A stretch of 64,000 nt of DNA from Vicinamibacterales bacterium (GCA_041659285.1 JBAZYO010000011.1:124001-188000); one strand, 5' to 3'. Positions 30,525 through 40,466 are shown, counted from the first letter of the stretch. Translations and numbers: made by a program. Notes: generated by a model from the sequence alone, not told the origin.

Positions 30525-33091
30525 TGCGCAACCTGATGTCGCGCATTCGGCACCAGGAGCTCGGCCTGCTGGCCGGGGTCGCCATCACGGTGCTCGCCTT
30601 CGGCGTCATCGTCGCGCGCGATCTCCGCCAGTCCGCCGATGATGCCAGCCACCTGCACGACCGGCTGTCGAGTGGCCTCAACCTGATCAACGACCTCCAG
30701 TTCCAGATGCAGGAGGTCCGCCGCATCCTGCTCTACGCCCTTCATACCTCCGACGCCAACCGCCAGTTGGACTACGCCGAGCAGTCGCGGGCCGCCGATG
30801 CCCGCGTCCGCGCGTTGCTGAACGACCGCGCCAGGCTCGGTGACCAGCCGCCTGTCCTGCAGGTCGTCGCCACCGTCGACAGCGCCTGGATGCGCTACCT
30901 GGTGGTCCGCGACGAGGTGATCGGCCTGATCCTGGAAGGGAGTTACGGCGAGGGCGTGGCGCTCGACGAGCAGGAAGGGCTGGCGCGCTTCAACGACGTG
31001 CGCCAGGCCATCGGCGGGCTGAAGGCCAGCTTCGCATCCGATGCCGAGGCGCAGGTGCTGGCCGCCAAGGCGCGGGCGCGGGCGTCGGTGATCCGCGTGA
31101 TCATCCTGGTGTCGAGCGCGCTGCTTGGGGCCGCGGTCGGCCTCTATCTCGTCAACCGCCGCGCCGCCCTCGAGTCGCGGCTGCACAGCGAGGCTCACAA
31201 GGGCAGCATCCTGCAGGCCGTCCCCGATCCCATCATCAGCACCGACGCCGCCGGCCGCATCATGGAGGTCAACGACGCCGCCGAGCGCGTGTTCGGCTTC
31301 AGCCGCCACGACGCCCTGGGCCTCCATCTGGAGACGGTGGTGCTCCCGCCGAGCCGGCGCGGCGAACTGGCGGCGGTCCTGGCGCGGCCGTTCGTGAGCC
31401 GGCGCACGGTGGCGCGGTTCGAGACCTACGGCGTGCGCGCCGGCGGCACCGAGTTCCCGGTCGAGATCGCCGCGGTGTCGCACACCGCGGACAACGCGCG
31501 CATCTGGACCATCCACATTTCGGACCTTACCGCGCGCTACCGATCCGAACAGGAACTGCGCGCCGCCAAGGAAGTGGCCGAGGTCTCCGCGCGCGCGGAA
31601 AGCGACTTCCTGACGACCATGAGCCACGAGCTTCGCACGCCCCTGACCGGCGTGACCGGAATTGCCCACCTGCTCCAGAACTCGCCCTCGCCCGCCTCGC
31701 AGCGCGACCTCGTGCACATGCTGCGCAGCAGCGCGACCGCGCTGCTGGGGCTGGTCAGCGATGTGCTGGACTACTCGCGGATCGAGCGCGGGCTCATGGA
31801 TCTGTCGCCGGTGGACTTCCGTATTCGCGATTGCATCGAGGATGCAATCGACCCGGTCGCCCAGGCGGCGGCCCGGAAGGGCCTGGAGATCGGATACCTG
31901 ATCGACGAGAGCGCGACGGCGGCGGTGAGGGCCGACGAAGACCGCGTCCGGCAGGTGCTGCTCAACCTCCTGTCGAACGCGGTGAAGTTCACCGAGGCCG
32001 GCGAAGTGGTGGTGCAGGCGAGCGCGAGACAATTGGCCAAAGGGTCGCGGGCGATCAGCATCAGCGTGCGAGACACCGGCCCTGGCATTCCGGAGCACCT
32101 GCACGCGAAGCTCTTCCAGCGCTTCAGCCAGATTACGCGCCAGCACGGCGGGACCGGGCTCGGCCTGGCCATCTCGAAGCGGCTGAGCGAACTGCTCGGC
32201 GGATCCCTGAACGTCACGAGCCTCGAGGGTAAAGGCACCACCTTCCAGTTCGACTTCCGGGCCGCTCCGGCGCCCGGCACCTCGCCCGACGCCTTCCAGG
32301 GATCATTGCCAGGAACAAGGGTCCTGCTGGCAACCGGCCCCGGCATCATCGGGCAGCAGGTGCGGGCGCTGTTGGCGAGCTGGGGAGTCGAGGTCGCCGG
32401 CGTCCTGGGTCCTCATTCGCCCGCAACCAAACCGCCGCACGGGATCGACGCCGTGATCGTGGATGCCGATGGCGAGCAGTGCTGTGCACTGGCGCGGCAG
32501 TGCCTGTCGGCGTGGAGCATGGAGAGGGTGCCGTGTGTCGTCGTCGCGCGTCCGCGAGCCGAGGTAGACGCGGGAACCGCGCATGACTACCGGGTGCGCA
32601 AGCCCATCAGCGCGAGCCGGCTGCACGAGGCGCTCGTCTCGGCGATCCACGACATTCGCGGCGGGGCCATGCCCGTGCGGCCGCCGACCGGGATTACACC
32701 CTTCCCCGCAGCCTCGCTCGCCATCCTGCTGGCCGAAGACAATGAACCTAACCGGCGGGTGATGCAGCTCATGCTCAACGAACTCGGCCTGACCGCGGAC
32801 GAAGTCGCCGGAGGCGGCGAAGCGGTTGAACGCGCACTCGCACACCCGTACGACGTCATCCTGATGGATGTGCAAATGCCCGGCCTCGATGGTCTCGAAG
32901 CGGCCAGGCGCATCCGGGCTCAGTCATCGGGCAAGCGTCCGCTGATCATCGCGCTGACCGCGAATGTGACGCTCGGGGAGGAAGCACGGTGCCTCCGCGC
33001 CGGCATGGATCGCTACCTGTCCAAGCCGATCCGCCTGGAAACGCTCGCCTCGATTTTTCGGCCCCTGGTAGCGACGACGACCCGGACTTAA
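30524..33091 (+). CDS. hybrid sensor histidine kinase with pseudo-receiver and receiver, 855 aa
   Basis: Domain order: TM1 (LGLLAGVAITVLAFGVIVA, ~14-32); a helical periplasmic four-helix sensor (~40-180); TM2 (VIRVIILVSSALLGAAVGLYLV); a PAS domain (ILQAVPDPIISTDAAGRIMEVND); HisKA with the H-box MSHELRTPL; and HATPase_c with NLLSNAVKF, DTGPGIP and GGTGLGLAISKRL. A degenerate receiver (TRVLLATGPG..., lacking the acidic pair) follows, then a full receiver (LLAEDNEPN, VILMDVQMPG, LSKPI). It is coupled to the PstS-like gene. No separate response regulator is adjacent, so output may go through another protein. Confidence 0.92.
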   Translation: MRNLMSRIRHQELGLLAGVAITVLAFGVIVARDLRQSADDASHLHDRLSSGLNLINDLQFQMQEVRRILLYALHTSDANRQLDYAEQSRAADARVRALLNDRARLGDQPPVLQVVATVDSAWMRYLVVRDEVIGLILEGSYGEGVALDEQEGLARFNDVRQAIGGLKASFASDAEAQVLAAKARARASVIRVIILVSSALLGAAVGLYLVNRRAALESRLHSEAHKGSILQAVPDPIISTDAAGRIMEVNDAAERVFGFSRHDALGLHLETVVLPPSRRGELAAVLARPFVSRRTVARFETYGVRAGGTEFPVEIAAVSHTADNARIWTIHISDLTARYRSEQELRAAKEVAEVSARAESDFLTTMSHELRTPLTGVTGIAHLLQNSPSPASQRDLVHMLRSSATALLGLVSDVLDYSRIERGLMDLSPVDFRIRDCIEDAIDPVAQAAARKGLEIGYLIDESATAAVRADEDRVRQVLLNLLSNAVKFTEAGEVVVQASARQLAKGSRAISISVRDTGPGIPEHLHAKLFQRFSQITRQHGGTGLGLAISKRLSELLGGSLNVTSLEGKGTTFQFDFRAAPAPGTSPDAFQGSLPGTRVLLATGPGIIGQQVRALLASWGVEVAGVLGPHSPATKPPHGIDAVIVDADGEQCCALARQCLSAWSMERVPCVVVARPRAEVDAGTAHDYRVRKPISASRLHEALVSAIHDIRGGAMPVRPPTGITPFPAASLAILLAEDNEPNRRVMQLMLNELGLTADEVAGGGEAVERALAHPYDVILMDVQMPGLDGLEAARRIRAQSSGKRPLIIALTANVTLGEEARCLRAGMDRYLSKPIRLETLASIFRPLVATTTRT

Positions 33092-33252
33092 GCCTGAAAT
33101 AAGAGACGGCGCCTGGGCCCGACAAAAGCCCGTAAGTTGTTGATTCGAGAACCCGGCAGCCTCTTTCTGCGGTTGATAGCCCACCTCGACAGCTCTAACC
33201 TCCAGCATTCGCGAGCAACGCATTTGCTTTTCGCTTTTCCTGGAGGTCCTCA

Positions 33253-33933
33253 ATGCCACGCGTCGCGTCTGCCCCCTTCGCAGGCCTCGCAGTCATTAGT
33301 CCCGTTTGCTTCGTCCCGCCACCTGAGCTACCGCGGGCCGTCCCTCCCCTGCCGCTGGTCGCCCTGACCCCGCCGTCGGCCGAGTGGAGCGACGCGCGGC
33401 TCGTCCAGGCCTGCCTCGACGGCAACCAGCGCGCCTGGGACCTGCTCATTGCACGGTACAAGAACCTGATCTGGTCGTTTCCGCGCAAGTATGGGGCGCC
33501 CGCGCACGAGGCCGCCGACGTGTTCCAGATGGTCTGCATCGACCTGTTCCTGGAGCTGCCCCGCTTGCGTAATCACGAGAGCCTGCGTGCCTGGATCTCG
33601 ACCGTGGCGACCCGGAGGGCTTACCACTGGAAACGCCGCCACATCATCCGTGCCACGCGGGAAGACGACGGGGCCGACCCGGAGGTGGTCGTCGTGACAC
33701 AGCCGTCCACGGAGTTCCAGGACGCGGAGCGCGGCCGGCTTGTCCGGCACGCCGTGGCGCAGCTTCCCCAGCGGTACCGCGCCGTCATCGAACTGCTGTT
33801 CTTCGAGGAGCCGCCGCTGCCGTATCAGAAGGTGGCGCAACGCCTGGGCGTCGCCCCCGGGTCGGTGTCGTTCCTCAGGGCGCGGGGATTGCGGAAGCTC
33901 GAACGGATCCTGAACGAAGCCGACGCCCGTTAA
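33253..33933 (+). CDS. ECF-type RNA polymerase sigma factor, 226 aa
   Basis: Region 2 is visible as LVQACLDGNQRAWDLLIARYKNLIWSFPRKYGAPAHEAADVFQMVCIDLF, with the region 2.3/2.4 part RLRNHESLRAWISTVATRRAYHWKRR. Region 4 is AVAQLPQRYRAVIELLFFEEPPLPYQKVAQRLGVAPGSVSFLRARGLRKLERIL. A Pro-rich N-terminal extension of about 45 residues precedes region 2. A TGGAGG lies 7 bases before the ATG. No anti-sigma gene is adjacent; the neighbouring hybrid kinase may be in the same response. Confidence 0.9.
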   Translation: MPRVASAPFAGLAVISPVCFVPPPELPRAVPPLPLVALTPPSAEWSDARLVQACLDGNQRAWDLLIARYKNLIWSFPRKYGAPAHEAADVFQMVCIDLFLELPRLRNHESLRAWISTVATRRAYHWKRRHIIRATREDDGADPEVVVVTQPSTEFQDAERGRLVRHAVAQLPQRYRAVIELLFFEEPPLPYQKVAQRLGVAPGSVSFLRARGLRKLERILNEADAR

Positions 33934-33969
33934 GCCCTTCCCACAATAGAACCGGTCACGACCGGCAAG

Positions 33970-33998
33970 TGGCGCATCCCGTCATTCGGGATGCGCCA
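33970..33998. terminator. bidirectional terminator hairpin
   Basis: A perfect 12-bp stem (TGGCGCATCCCG at 33970-33981, CGGGATGCGCCA at 33987-33998) with a 5-base loop lies between the convergent stop codons at 33933 and 34013, the expected place for a shared transcription terminator. Confidence 0.85.
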
Positions 33999-34012
33999 TG
34001 TGTCTCACTCCC

Positions 34013-37000
34013 TCATCGCGGGATCGTCACGACCACGGTCTGGCTCCTGGGCGACTCGTTGCCTGATTGATCCACGGCCGTCACCGCGAACCCGTGAGTC
34101 CCCGCCTTCAGGTCGCGCATCGTCTTGGTGAGGCCGCGCACCTTGTCGTCAACCTCGTGCCACCGGGCCTTCTTGCCGTTGCCGTAAGTCTCATACTCGT
34201 AGACCCGGTAGTACGCCACGCGGACGTTGTCCGTGGCGGGCGTCCACGCCAGCGTCACCCGGTCCCGGTCCTTCTTGCCGCGCCCGGAATCATCCTCGAA
34301 CGTCGCCGTGACCAGCGGTGCCGTGGGCGCCTGTTGATCCAGGACCCGGACCGAATAGGCGTGCCGGTCGGTCCCTGCGGCGTTGGTGACCCGCACGGCG
34401 AAGTTGTGCCGGCCAAGTTGCGCCACGTCCGGCGTCCACGATACGAGTCCCGTGCCCGGATCGATGGTCATGCCTTCCGGCGCGCTTTCGAGCGACCACA
34501 CCATTGGCAATGACCCGCCGGCGGCGGATTGATACAGGAAGAGTTCCTGGACCGGAATCTCCTCCGGCGGCTGCGGATCCAGGATGGTCGGGCGCACCAT
34601 CGTGGTGGTGACCGTCACGGTGAAGCCGTCCGTCGCAGTGTTGCCCGCGGCGTCACTTGCCGTGCACGACACCGGCGTCGTGCCGATCGAGAAGGTCGAG
34701 CCCGAGGCCGGGGCGCAGGTGACCGGCACCGCACCGTCAACCGCGTCCAGCGCGGTTGCGGTGAAGGCGACGATGGCGCCGTCGGGACCGGCGGCGAGGA
34801 CGGACAAGTTCGCCGGCAGCGTCAGGACCGGTGGAGCGGTGTCCCTCACCGTCACGGTGAAGGTGTCCGTGGCATCGTTGCCCGCCGCGTCGCTTGCGGC
34901 GCACGACACCGGCGTCGTGCCGAACGAGAAGGTCGAACCAGAGGCGGGTGTGCAGACCACCAGCACCAAGCCGTCGATGGCATCCAACGCGGTCGCGCTG
35001 AAGGTGGCGATGGCGCCAGCCGCGCTCGTCGCCGTGATCGACATGTTGGCCGGGAGCGTCAGCACCGGGGCGGCCGTATCACTGACCGTCACCGTGAAAC
35101 TCGCGCTGCCGATGTTGCCGTGGGCGTCGGTCGCCGAGCACGTCACCGTCGTCGTCCCGATCGCAAAGGTGCTGCCGGACGCCGGCGCGCAGCTCACCAG
35201 CGCGATCGGACCGTCAATGGCGTCCGCCGCCGTGGCGGTGAAGTCCGCCACCGCGCCCGCGGGGCTGGTCGCCGCCAGGGTCAGGTTTGCCGGCACCGTG
35301 ACGACCGGGGCCACCGTGTCGCTCACCGTCACCGTGAAACTCGCGCTGCCGATGTTGCCGTGGGCATCCGTCGCCGAGCACGTCACCGTCGTCGTCCCGA
35401 TCGCAAAGGTGCTGCCGGAGGCGGGGGTGCAGCTCACCAGCGCGATCGGACCATCGATCGCATCCACCGCCGTGGCGGTGAAGTCCGCCACCGCGCCCGC
35501 GGGGCTGGTCGCCGCCACGTTGAGGTTGGCCGGCACCGTGACGACCGGGGCCACGGTGTCGCTCACCGTCACCGTGAAGCTGGCGCTGCCGGTGTTGCTG
35601 TGCGCATCCGTCGCCGAGCACGTCACCGTCGTCGTGCCGACCGCAAAGGTGCTGCCGGACGCCGGCGCGCAGCTCACCAGCGCGATCGGACCGTCAATCG
35701 CGTCCACCGCCGTGGCGGTGAAGTCCACGACCGCGCCCGCGGGGCTGGTCGCCGCCACGTTGAGGTTGGCCGGCACCGTGACGACCGGGGCCACGGTGTC
35801 GCTCACCGTCACCGTGAAGCTGGCGCTGCCGATGTTGCCGTGGGCATCCGTCGCGGAGCACGTCACCGAGGTCGTCCCGATCGCAAAGGTGCTGCCGGAG
35901 GCCGGCGCGCAGCTCACCAGCGCGATCGGACCGTCAATGGCGTCCGCCGCCGTGGCGATGAAGTCCGCCACCGCGCCCGCGCCGCTCGTCGCCGCCAGGG
36001 TCAGGTTCGCCGGCACCGTGACCACCGGCGCCACGGTATCGCTCACCGTCACCGTGAAGCTGGCGCTGCCGATGTTGCCGTGGGCATCCGTCGCGGAGCA
36101 CGTCACCGAGGTCGTGCCGATCGCAAACGTGCTGCCGGACGCCGGCGCGCAGCTCACGAGCGCAAGGGCACCGTCGATCGCATCCACCGCCGTGGCGGTG
36201 AAGTCCGCCACCGCGCCCGCGGGGCTGGTCGCCGCCACATTGAGGTTCGCCGGCACCGTGACCACCGGCGCCACGGTGTCGCTCACCGTCACCGTGAAGC
36301 TGGCGCTACCGATGTTGCCGTGCGCATCCGTCGCCGAGCACGTCACCGTCGTCGTGCCGATCGCAAACGTGCTGCCGGACGCCGGCGCGCAGCTGACCAG
36401 TGCGAGGGCACCGTCAATGGCGTCCGTCGCCGTGGCGCTGAAGTCGGCCACTGCGCCCGCGGGGCTGGTCGCCGCCACATTGAGGTTCGCCGGCACCGTG
36501 ACCACCGGGGCCACCGTGTCACTCACCGTCACCGTGAAGCTGGCGCTGCCGGTATTGCCCGCGGCATCGGCTGCCGTGCAGGTCACAGCGGTCGTGCCAA
36601 TCACAAACGTACTGCCCGACAGCGGCGTGCAGCTGACGAGCGCGATCGCGCCGTCAATCGCGTCGAGCGCCGACGCGCTGAAGGCCGCCACCGCGCCCGC
36701 CGCACTGGTCGCCGCCAGGCTCAAGCTTGCCGGCACCGTGACCACCGGCGCAGTGCCGTCAACGACCCACGACACCGACGCGTTGCCGCTGTTGCCGACC
36801 GCATCGACCCCGGTCACCGTCAGCAGGTGGGAGCCATCAACGAGATTCGTCCAAAAATACGGGCTCGTGCACGCGCCAGCCGGGCCGCCGTCAAGCGCGC
36901 ACGTCACCGTCGTCGCATCATCCGTGGTGAACGCGGCCGAACCGCTTCGCTGACTGGTCGGCGTCCCGGGCTGGACGATGGCGATGACCGGTGGCGTGGT

Positions 37001-39271
37001 ATCAGGCGGCGGGTCGATCGTGATGAGCACGAGATCCTCGCCCACCGCGCCGTAGCTGTCGGTGACACGCAGCAACAGCCCCCACGCGCCCTCAGGCAGG
37101 ATTACCGACAACGTGGCCGTCGGGGCAGGCGGACCAAACGCCACGCCACCCTCGAACCACTGGTACGACAGCGGGTCGTCAACATCCGGGTCGGTGCCCG
37201 TGCCCGTCAACGTCACATTGCCTTCGACAGGCAGCAACGTTCGATCGGGGCCCGCATCCGCCCGGGGCCGCCGGTTGACGTTAACCATCACGGGCGGCGA
37301 CACGCCGACGTTGTTCGCCGCATCGTACGCGTGGGCCACGAGTTGGTAAGTGCCGGCCGGCGCGATGACGACGTCCAGCTGTCCGTTGCCGTTGACGTCC
37401 TCACCGGGATCCTGGACGCCGTTCCCATTGGCGTCTTCACCGGTATTCCAGGTGCCGCTGAACGGCGGCGTCGAATCGCTGCCAATCAGCGTCCACGCGC
37501 CGCCCTGCGGCTGCGCGTAGAAGTCGACGTTGGTCACAACGTTGAGATCGGTCGCCGTCGCGCTCAGGCCCACTTGCCCGGGCGTCGGTATGGCCAGCCA
37601 GCTCTGGTCGGTGGACGCGGTGAGGCTCACCACCGGCGGCGTCGTATCCGGATTGGCGATGGTCACGGCCACACCGGGCGAAGTGGCGGAATTGCCCGCT
37701 GTATCGAATGCCTTCGCCGTCAGGGTGTAGCCGTCGTTCGGAACCGGCACGGTGTTCCACGCCACTTGATACGGCGCGTCCGCATCTTCCCCAATCAATC
37801 TCGTGACCGGAGACGGACCAACGGTCGTGTAGTGAAACTCGACCCGGGCCACGGCCCCGGCGCCGTCGCTGGCGTCGGCCGTCAATGGCGCCACACCCGT
37901 CAAAGGTGGCCCCCCGGCAGTTGGCGACGTGATGGCCACGGTTGGCGGGATCTCGTCGGCCACGCCCGGCACTTGCAGCAGTGCCCATACCTGCGGGTCA
38001 TCCGGGACGCTGTTCGTGACCGCCAGGTCCAGCCAGTTGTCACGATTCCAGTCGCCGGCGACGGCCTGCCGCGGGTTGGCCGCAGGGCTGACCAGGCCGA
38101 TCGACGCGATGGTGGGCGTCGCGGCGAACGTGCCGTTGCCAGTACCGGCGAACACGTAGACATCGTCCGGAGCGGTCAAGCCGTCACGGACCACGGCGAA
38201 GTCCAGGGCGCCGTCCTTGTTGAAATCGGCGAGCTGGCTGTAGACCGCGCCCGCCGGCATCGCCGCGGTGCCGCTGAGGGTATAGGTCGGGTTGACGCCC
38301 ACCGCGCCTGCCCCGGTTGCCGCGAAGACACTGGTGCCCGTGGCGCCGGCAATGTCGGTGACCCCGTCGCCGTTCATGTCACCCACGGCAAACGCGAGGA
38401 TTGCCCCGCCACCGGTCGGCACGTGCGTGCTGAAGTACCGGAACTGGCCCAACCCGTTGAAATTGAGAAACGTGCCGACACCGGTGGCGGCGCGCACGAC
38501 GACGTCCAGGTCGCCGTCGCGATCGACGTCGCGCACTGTCATGGGGCCGAACACATCAGGCGCCGGATTGCTCGCGCTATAGGCGACGCCAGTGCCGTTG
38601 ACCGCCTGCACGGGAGGCCCGAAGGTGCCGTCGCCAAAGCCCGGGTAGAACTTCAAGGCGCGGTAACCAGGGTCGCCGACGACCGCCAGGTCCACGAACG
38701 TGTCGCCGTTGAAGTCACCCGTCACGACATCCCGGAGCGCCGTCGTCCGCCCGACACCAGGCAAGCAGCTGTGGAACGTAAATCGCGACGCCGCCGTGGT
38801 CCCGAGATAGATCAAGGTGCCGGGAATGGGGCCGGGGCCGGCGCAAAGCGGGTTGGAGTCCGCGGTTGTCATGGCGATCTGTGTTACCGCCAGATCGAGC
38901 AGACCATCGTTGTTGAAGTGGCCGCTGGCGAACCCGGACCCGAACGGCACGCCCATTGTGGGGGCATCCTTGAGCAACGCCCCCGCGGCGGTACTGTCGA
39001 GGAACTGGAGCTGTCGCCCTTCGCCGCCCGTGAGGACCGCAACGTCTGGCCAGCCGTCGCGGTTGAAGTCCGCGCGCTCGATGTCTTTCGGATCCGGTTG
39101 GCCCATATCGTTGGGGAGAGCTGGCTCGAACAGCACCGGGGCCGGAGGACCCACGACCTGGCCGCCAAGACCAATGGCCGCCGAGAGCGCGTAGACACAC
39201 AGCGCGGCCACCGCGCCCCGCGACAGCTGCTTGGCCCTAATTGACGCTCGTTGACGCGCGATTTTTATCAT
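34013..39271 (-). CDS. giant secreted FG-GAP/HYR-repeat surface protein, about 1,752 aa
   Basis: The ATG at 39271 gives a signal peptide (IKIARQRASIRAKQLSRG, then AVAALCVYALSAAIGLGG). Order: FG-GAP/VCBS repeats (~50-440; repeated DFNRDGWPDVAV-type motifs); Ig-like or Big domains (PTVAITSPTAGG...); a PKD-like domain (ADAGPDRTLLPVEG); nine HYR domains of ~80 residues (APVVTVPANLNVAATSPAGAV...); a He-PIG-like Ig domain (LPMVWSLESAPEGMTIDPGTG); and a C-terminal fibronectin-III-like domain. No sortase or LPXTG-type anchor is seen. It is probably an extracellular adhesin or matrix protein that binds Ca2+ through the FG-GAP Asp residues. It is monocistronic and converges with the sigma gene. Confidence 0.88.
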   Translation of the reverse strand: MIKIARQRASIRAKQLSRGAVAALCVYALSAAIGLGGQVVGPPAPVLFEPALPNDMGQPDPKDIERADFNRDGWPDVAVLTGGEGRQLQFLDSTAAGALLKDAPTMGVPFGSGFASGHFNNDGLLDLAVTQIAMTTADSNPLCAGPGPIPGTLIYLGTTAASRFTFHSCLPGVGRTTALRDVVTGDFNGDTFVDLAVVGDPGYRALKFYPGFGDGTFGPPVQAVNGTGVAYSASNPAPDVFGPMTVRDVDRDGDLDVVVRAATGVGTFLNFNGLGQFRYFSTHVPTGGGAILAFAVGDMNGDGVTDIAGATGTSVFAATGAGAVGVNPTYTLSGTAAMPAGAVYSQLADFNKDGALDFAVVRDGLTAPDDVYVFAGTGNGTFAATPTIASIGLVSPAANPRQAVAGDWNRDNWLDLAVTNSVPDDPQVWALLQVPGVADEIPPTVAITSPTAGGPPLTGVAPLTADASDGAGAVARVEFHYTTVGPSPVTRLIGEDADAPYQVAWNTVPVPNDGYTLTAKAFDTAGNSATSPGVAVTIANPDTTPPVVSLTASTDQSWLAIPTPGQVGLSATATDLNVVTNVDFYAQPQGGAWTLIGSDSTPPFSGTWNTGEDANGNGVQDPGEDVNGNGQLDVVIAPAGTYQLVAHAYDAANNVGVSPPVMVNVNRRPRADAGPDRTLLPVEGNVTLTGTGTDPDVDDPLSYQWFEGGVAFGPPAPTATLSVILPEGAWGLLLRVTDSYGAVGEDLVLITIDPPPDTTPPVIAIVQPGTPTSQRSGSAAFTTDDATTVTCALDGGPAGACTSPYFWTNLVDGSHLLTVTGVDAVGNSGNASVSWVVDGTAPVVTVPASLSLAATSAAGAVAAFSASALDAIDGAIALVSCTPLSGSTFVIGTTAVTCTAADAAGNTGSASFTVTVSDTVAPVVTVPANLNVAATSPAGAVADFSATATDAIDGALALVSCAPASGSTFAIGTTTVTCSATDAHGNIGSASFTVTVSDTVAPVVTVPANLNVAATSPAGAVADFTATAVDAIDGALALVSCAPASGSTFAIGTTSVTCSATDAHGNIGSASFTVTVSDTVAPVVTVPANLTLAATSGAGAVADFIATAADAIDGPIALVSCAPASGSTFAIGTTSVTCSATDAHGNIGSASFTVTVSDTVAPVVTVPANLNVAATSPAGAVVDFTATAVDAIDGPIALVSCAPASGSTFAVGTTTVTCSATDAHSNTGSASFTVTVSDTVAPVVTVPANLNVAATSPAGAVADFTATAVDAIDGPIALVSCTPASGSTFAIGTTTVTCSATDAHGNIGSASFTVTVSDTVAPVVTVPANLTLAATSPAGAVADFTATAADAIDGPIALVSCAPASGSTFAIGTTTVTCSATDAHGNIGSASFTVTVSDTAAPVLTLPANMSITATSAAGAIATFSATALDAIDGLVLVVCTPASGSTFSFGTTPVSCAASDAAGNDATDTFTVTVRDTAPPVLTLPANLSVLAAGPDGAIVAFTATALDAVDGAVPVTCAPASGSTFSIGTTPVSCTASDAAGNTATDGFTVTVTTTMVRPTILDPQPPEEIPVQELFLYQSAAGGSLPMVWSLESAPEGMTIDPGTGLVSWTPDVAQLGRHNFAVRVTNAAGTDRHAYSVRVLDQQAPTAPLVTATFEDDSGRGKKDRDRVTLAWTPATDNVRVAYYRVYEYETYGNGKKARWHEVDDKVRGLTKTMRDLKAGTHGFAVTAVDQSGNESPRSQTVVVTIPR
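35041..36720 (-). repeat. seven 240-bp near-identical tandem units encoding HYR domains
   Basis: Successive copies are in exact 240-base register (80 codons); for example the phrase CCGTCACCGTGAA recurs at the same offset every 240 bases from about 35085 to 36536. Copies differ at few positions, mainly in LNVAATSPAG versus LTLAATSPAG and DGPIAL versus DGALAL. Two more diverged HYR copies lie at 34600-35040. Confidence 0.92.
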
Positions 39272-39488
39272 TGGGAAGACCGCCGATTTTGCGGAACACA
39301 CAACAAACCCAACCGACGGCACGCGACGTCGGCGCGACGCCCCCCGCCCACCGGCCCGAGGGGTGAGCCAGCCGTGCGCGGGAGTGTCCTCTCAGCAGAC
39401 TAGGGTGGAGCGGCCGGCAAGGCGGTACAGGTGCGCGCACACATTTGCAGGTCCCCTAGGCATTTGGCCGAGCCGGCCCTCCGGACGA

Positions 39489-40466
39489 TTACGGCACTAC
39501 TGAGAATTCGACTCGCCGCTCGGCCGACTGCTTGTTGCGGTTGTCGGTGACACGCACAATCAACTCGAACTCACCAAACGGAAACGACATGAGCGGCACG
39601 GTCATGCCGGCCGTGACCGCCCCGTCCGCCGGAGCGAACGCGGCCCCCACCGTGTCGGCATGCAACCGCTGCGGCTTCATCTTGTTGAAGAATCGCGGGC
39701 CTCGTTCGCTCCGCTGGTAGAACACGTATTCCACCGCGACGTCGGGCTTGACACTGTCGTCCGGCGTCCAGTTGTAGATTCTGAATGCCGCGTGCACGCT
39801 CCCGCTTTGCGCGAATCGATCGCTCGCCGCCGGCGTCAGCGCCGTCGGCTCGAACTCGAACGGCCGCGTGCCGGATGCCCGCGGCACCGCGGCGACGGCA
39901 TCGCCCAGCACGACGGGCGTCACCGCCAGCGGTCCCCGCCAGATGTCGGGAACACTCAGCTGGAACTTGTGCAGGGTGACAATGGCGCCGCCACCCCCCG
40001 CCTGCCCCACCGCCGCATGGACCTCGTACTGTCCCGGCGGCAAGGTGAACTCACGGACCAGCCGCATCGCCCCGGCCGGCCCCGTACCAATGGCATCACC
40101 TGCGACCCTGGGCGGCGTCCCCGGCGCCGTGGCCGGCGCCAGCACGCGCACGCCCGCCACGTACGGCTGCGCCATCGTGCCGCCCAGGACGATTGCGGTG
40201 CGGATCGTCTGCTCGGCGCCGCGCATCACATCGGCCTGCACGACAATCGGCAGCGCGGAACTCTCGAGCGTGACCGCGGACGTGGTTACCGCGTACGTTC
40301 CCGACGCGGTCGTCGCCGCGCGGTCGAGCAACATGTTGAGCAGGCGGGCCGGATCTGCCGCTGGCGCCTGAGCGGTGGATCGTGGTCCGCCAAGCAGGAT
40401 TCCGGTCAGCACTGCCGCCAGGGCGACGCGCCGCCGGCGGCCGGTTAGGGCGAGGGGACGAACCAT
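39489..40466 (-). CDS. exported hypothetical protein, 325 aa
   Basis: The ATG at 40466 gives a signal peptide (VRPLALTGRRRRVALAAVLTGILLGGPRSTAQ); the longer upstream frame looks non-coding. The mature protein is beta-rich with a repeated EF/PFGEFELIVRV pattern. Segments such as LVREFTLPPGQYEVHAAVGQAGGGG and VAVEYVFYQRSERGPRFFNKMKPQRL resemble the 'VWFA-related/GWxTD' C-terminal region found in Acidobacteriota. Its start overlaps the end of the cytochrome c-binding-protein gene by 22 bases, so they are co-transcribed. Confidence 0.72.
   Translation of the reverse strand: MVRPLALTGRRRRVALAAVLTGILLGGPRSTAQAPAADPARLLNMLLDRAATTASGTYAVTTSAVTLESSALPIVVQADVMRGAEQTIRTAIVLGGTMAQPYVAGVRVLAPATAPGTPPRVAGDAIGTGPAGAMRLVREFTLPPGQYEVHAAVGQAGGGGAIVTLHKFQLSVPDIWRGPLAVTPVVLGDAVAAVPRASGTRPFEFEPTALTPAASDRFAQSGSVHAAFRIYNWTPDDSVKPDVAVEYVFYQRSERGPRFFNKMKPQRLHADTVGAAFAPADGAVTAGMTVPLMSFPFGEFELIVRVTDNRNKQSAERRVEFSVVP

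Noticed and set aside
30392..32146. Minus-strand 584-codon frame opposite the hybrid kinase
   Set aside because: Shadow; the kinase reading has all catalytic motifs.
35041..36720. Regular repeats that might be a CRISPR array
   Set aside because: Units are 240 bases, fully coding and without unique spacers; they encode HYR domains. No cas genes occur in the window.
34529..39244. Very long open frame on the plus strand (1,571 codons), plus a 789-codon one in another frame
   Set aside because: Both are antisense to the HYR/FG-GAP gene. They arise from GC-rich, 240-base-periodic sequence; their translations are low-complexity Arg/Gly/His or Val/Ala repeats without start signals or domains.
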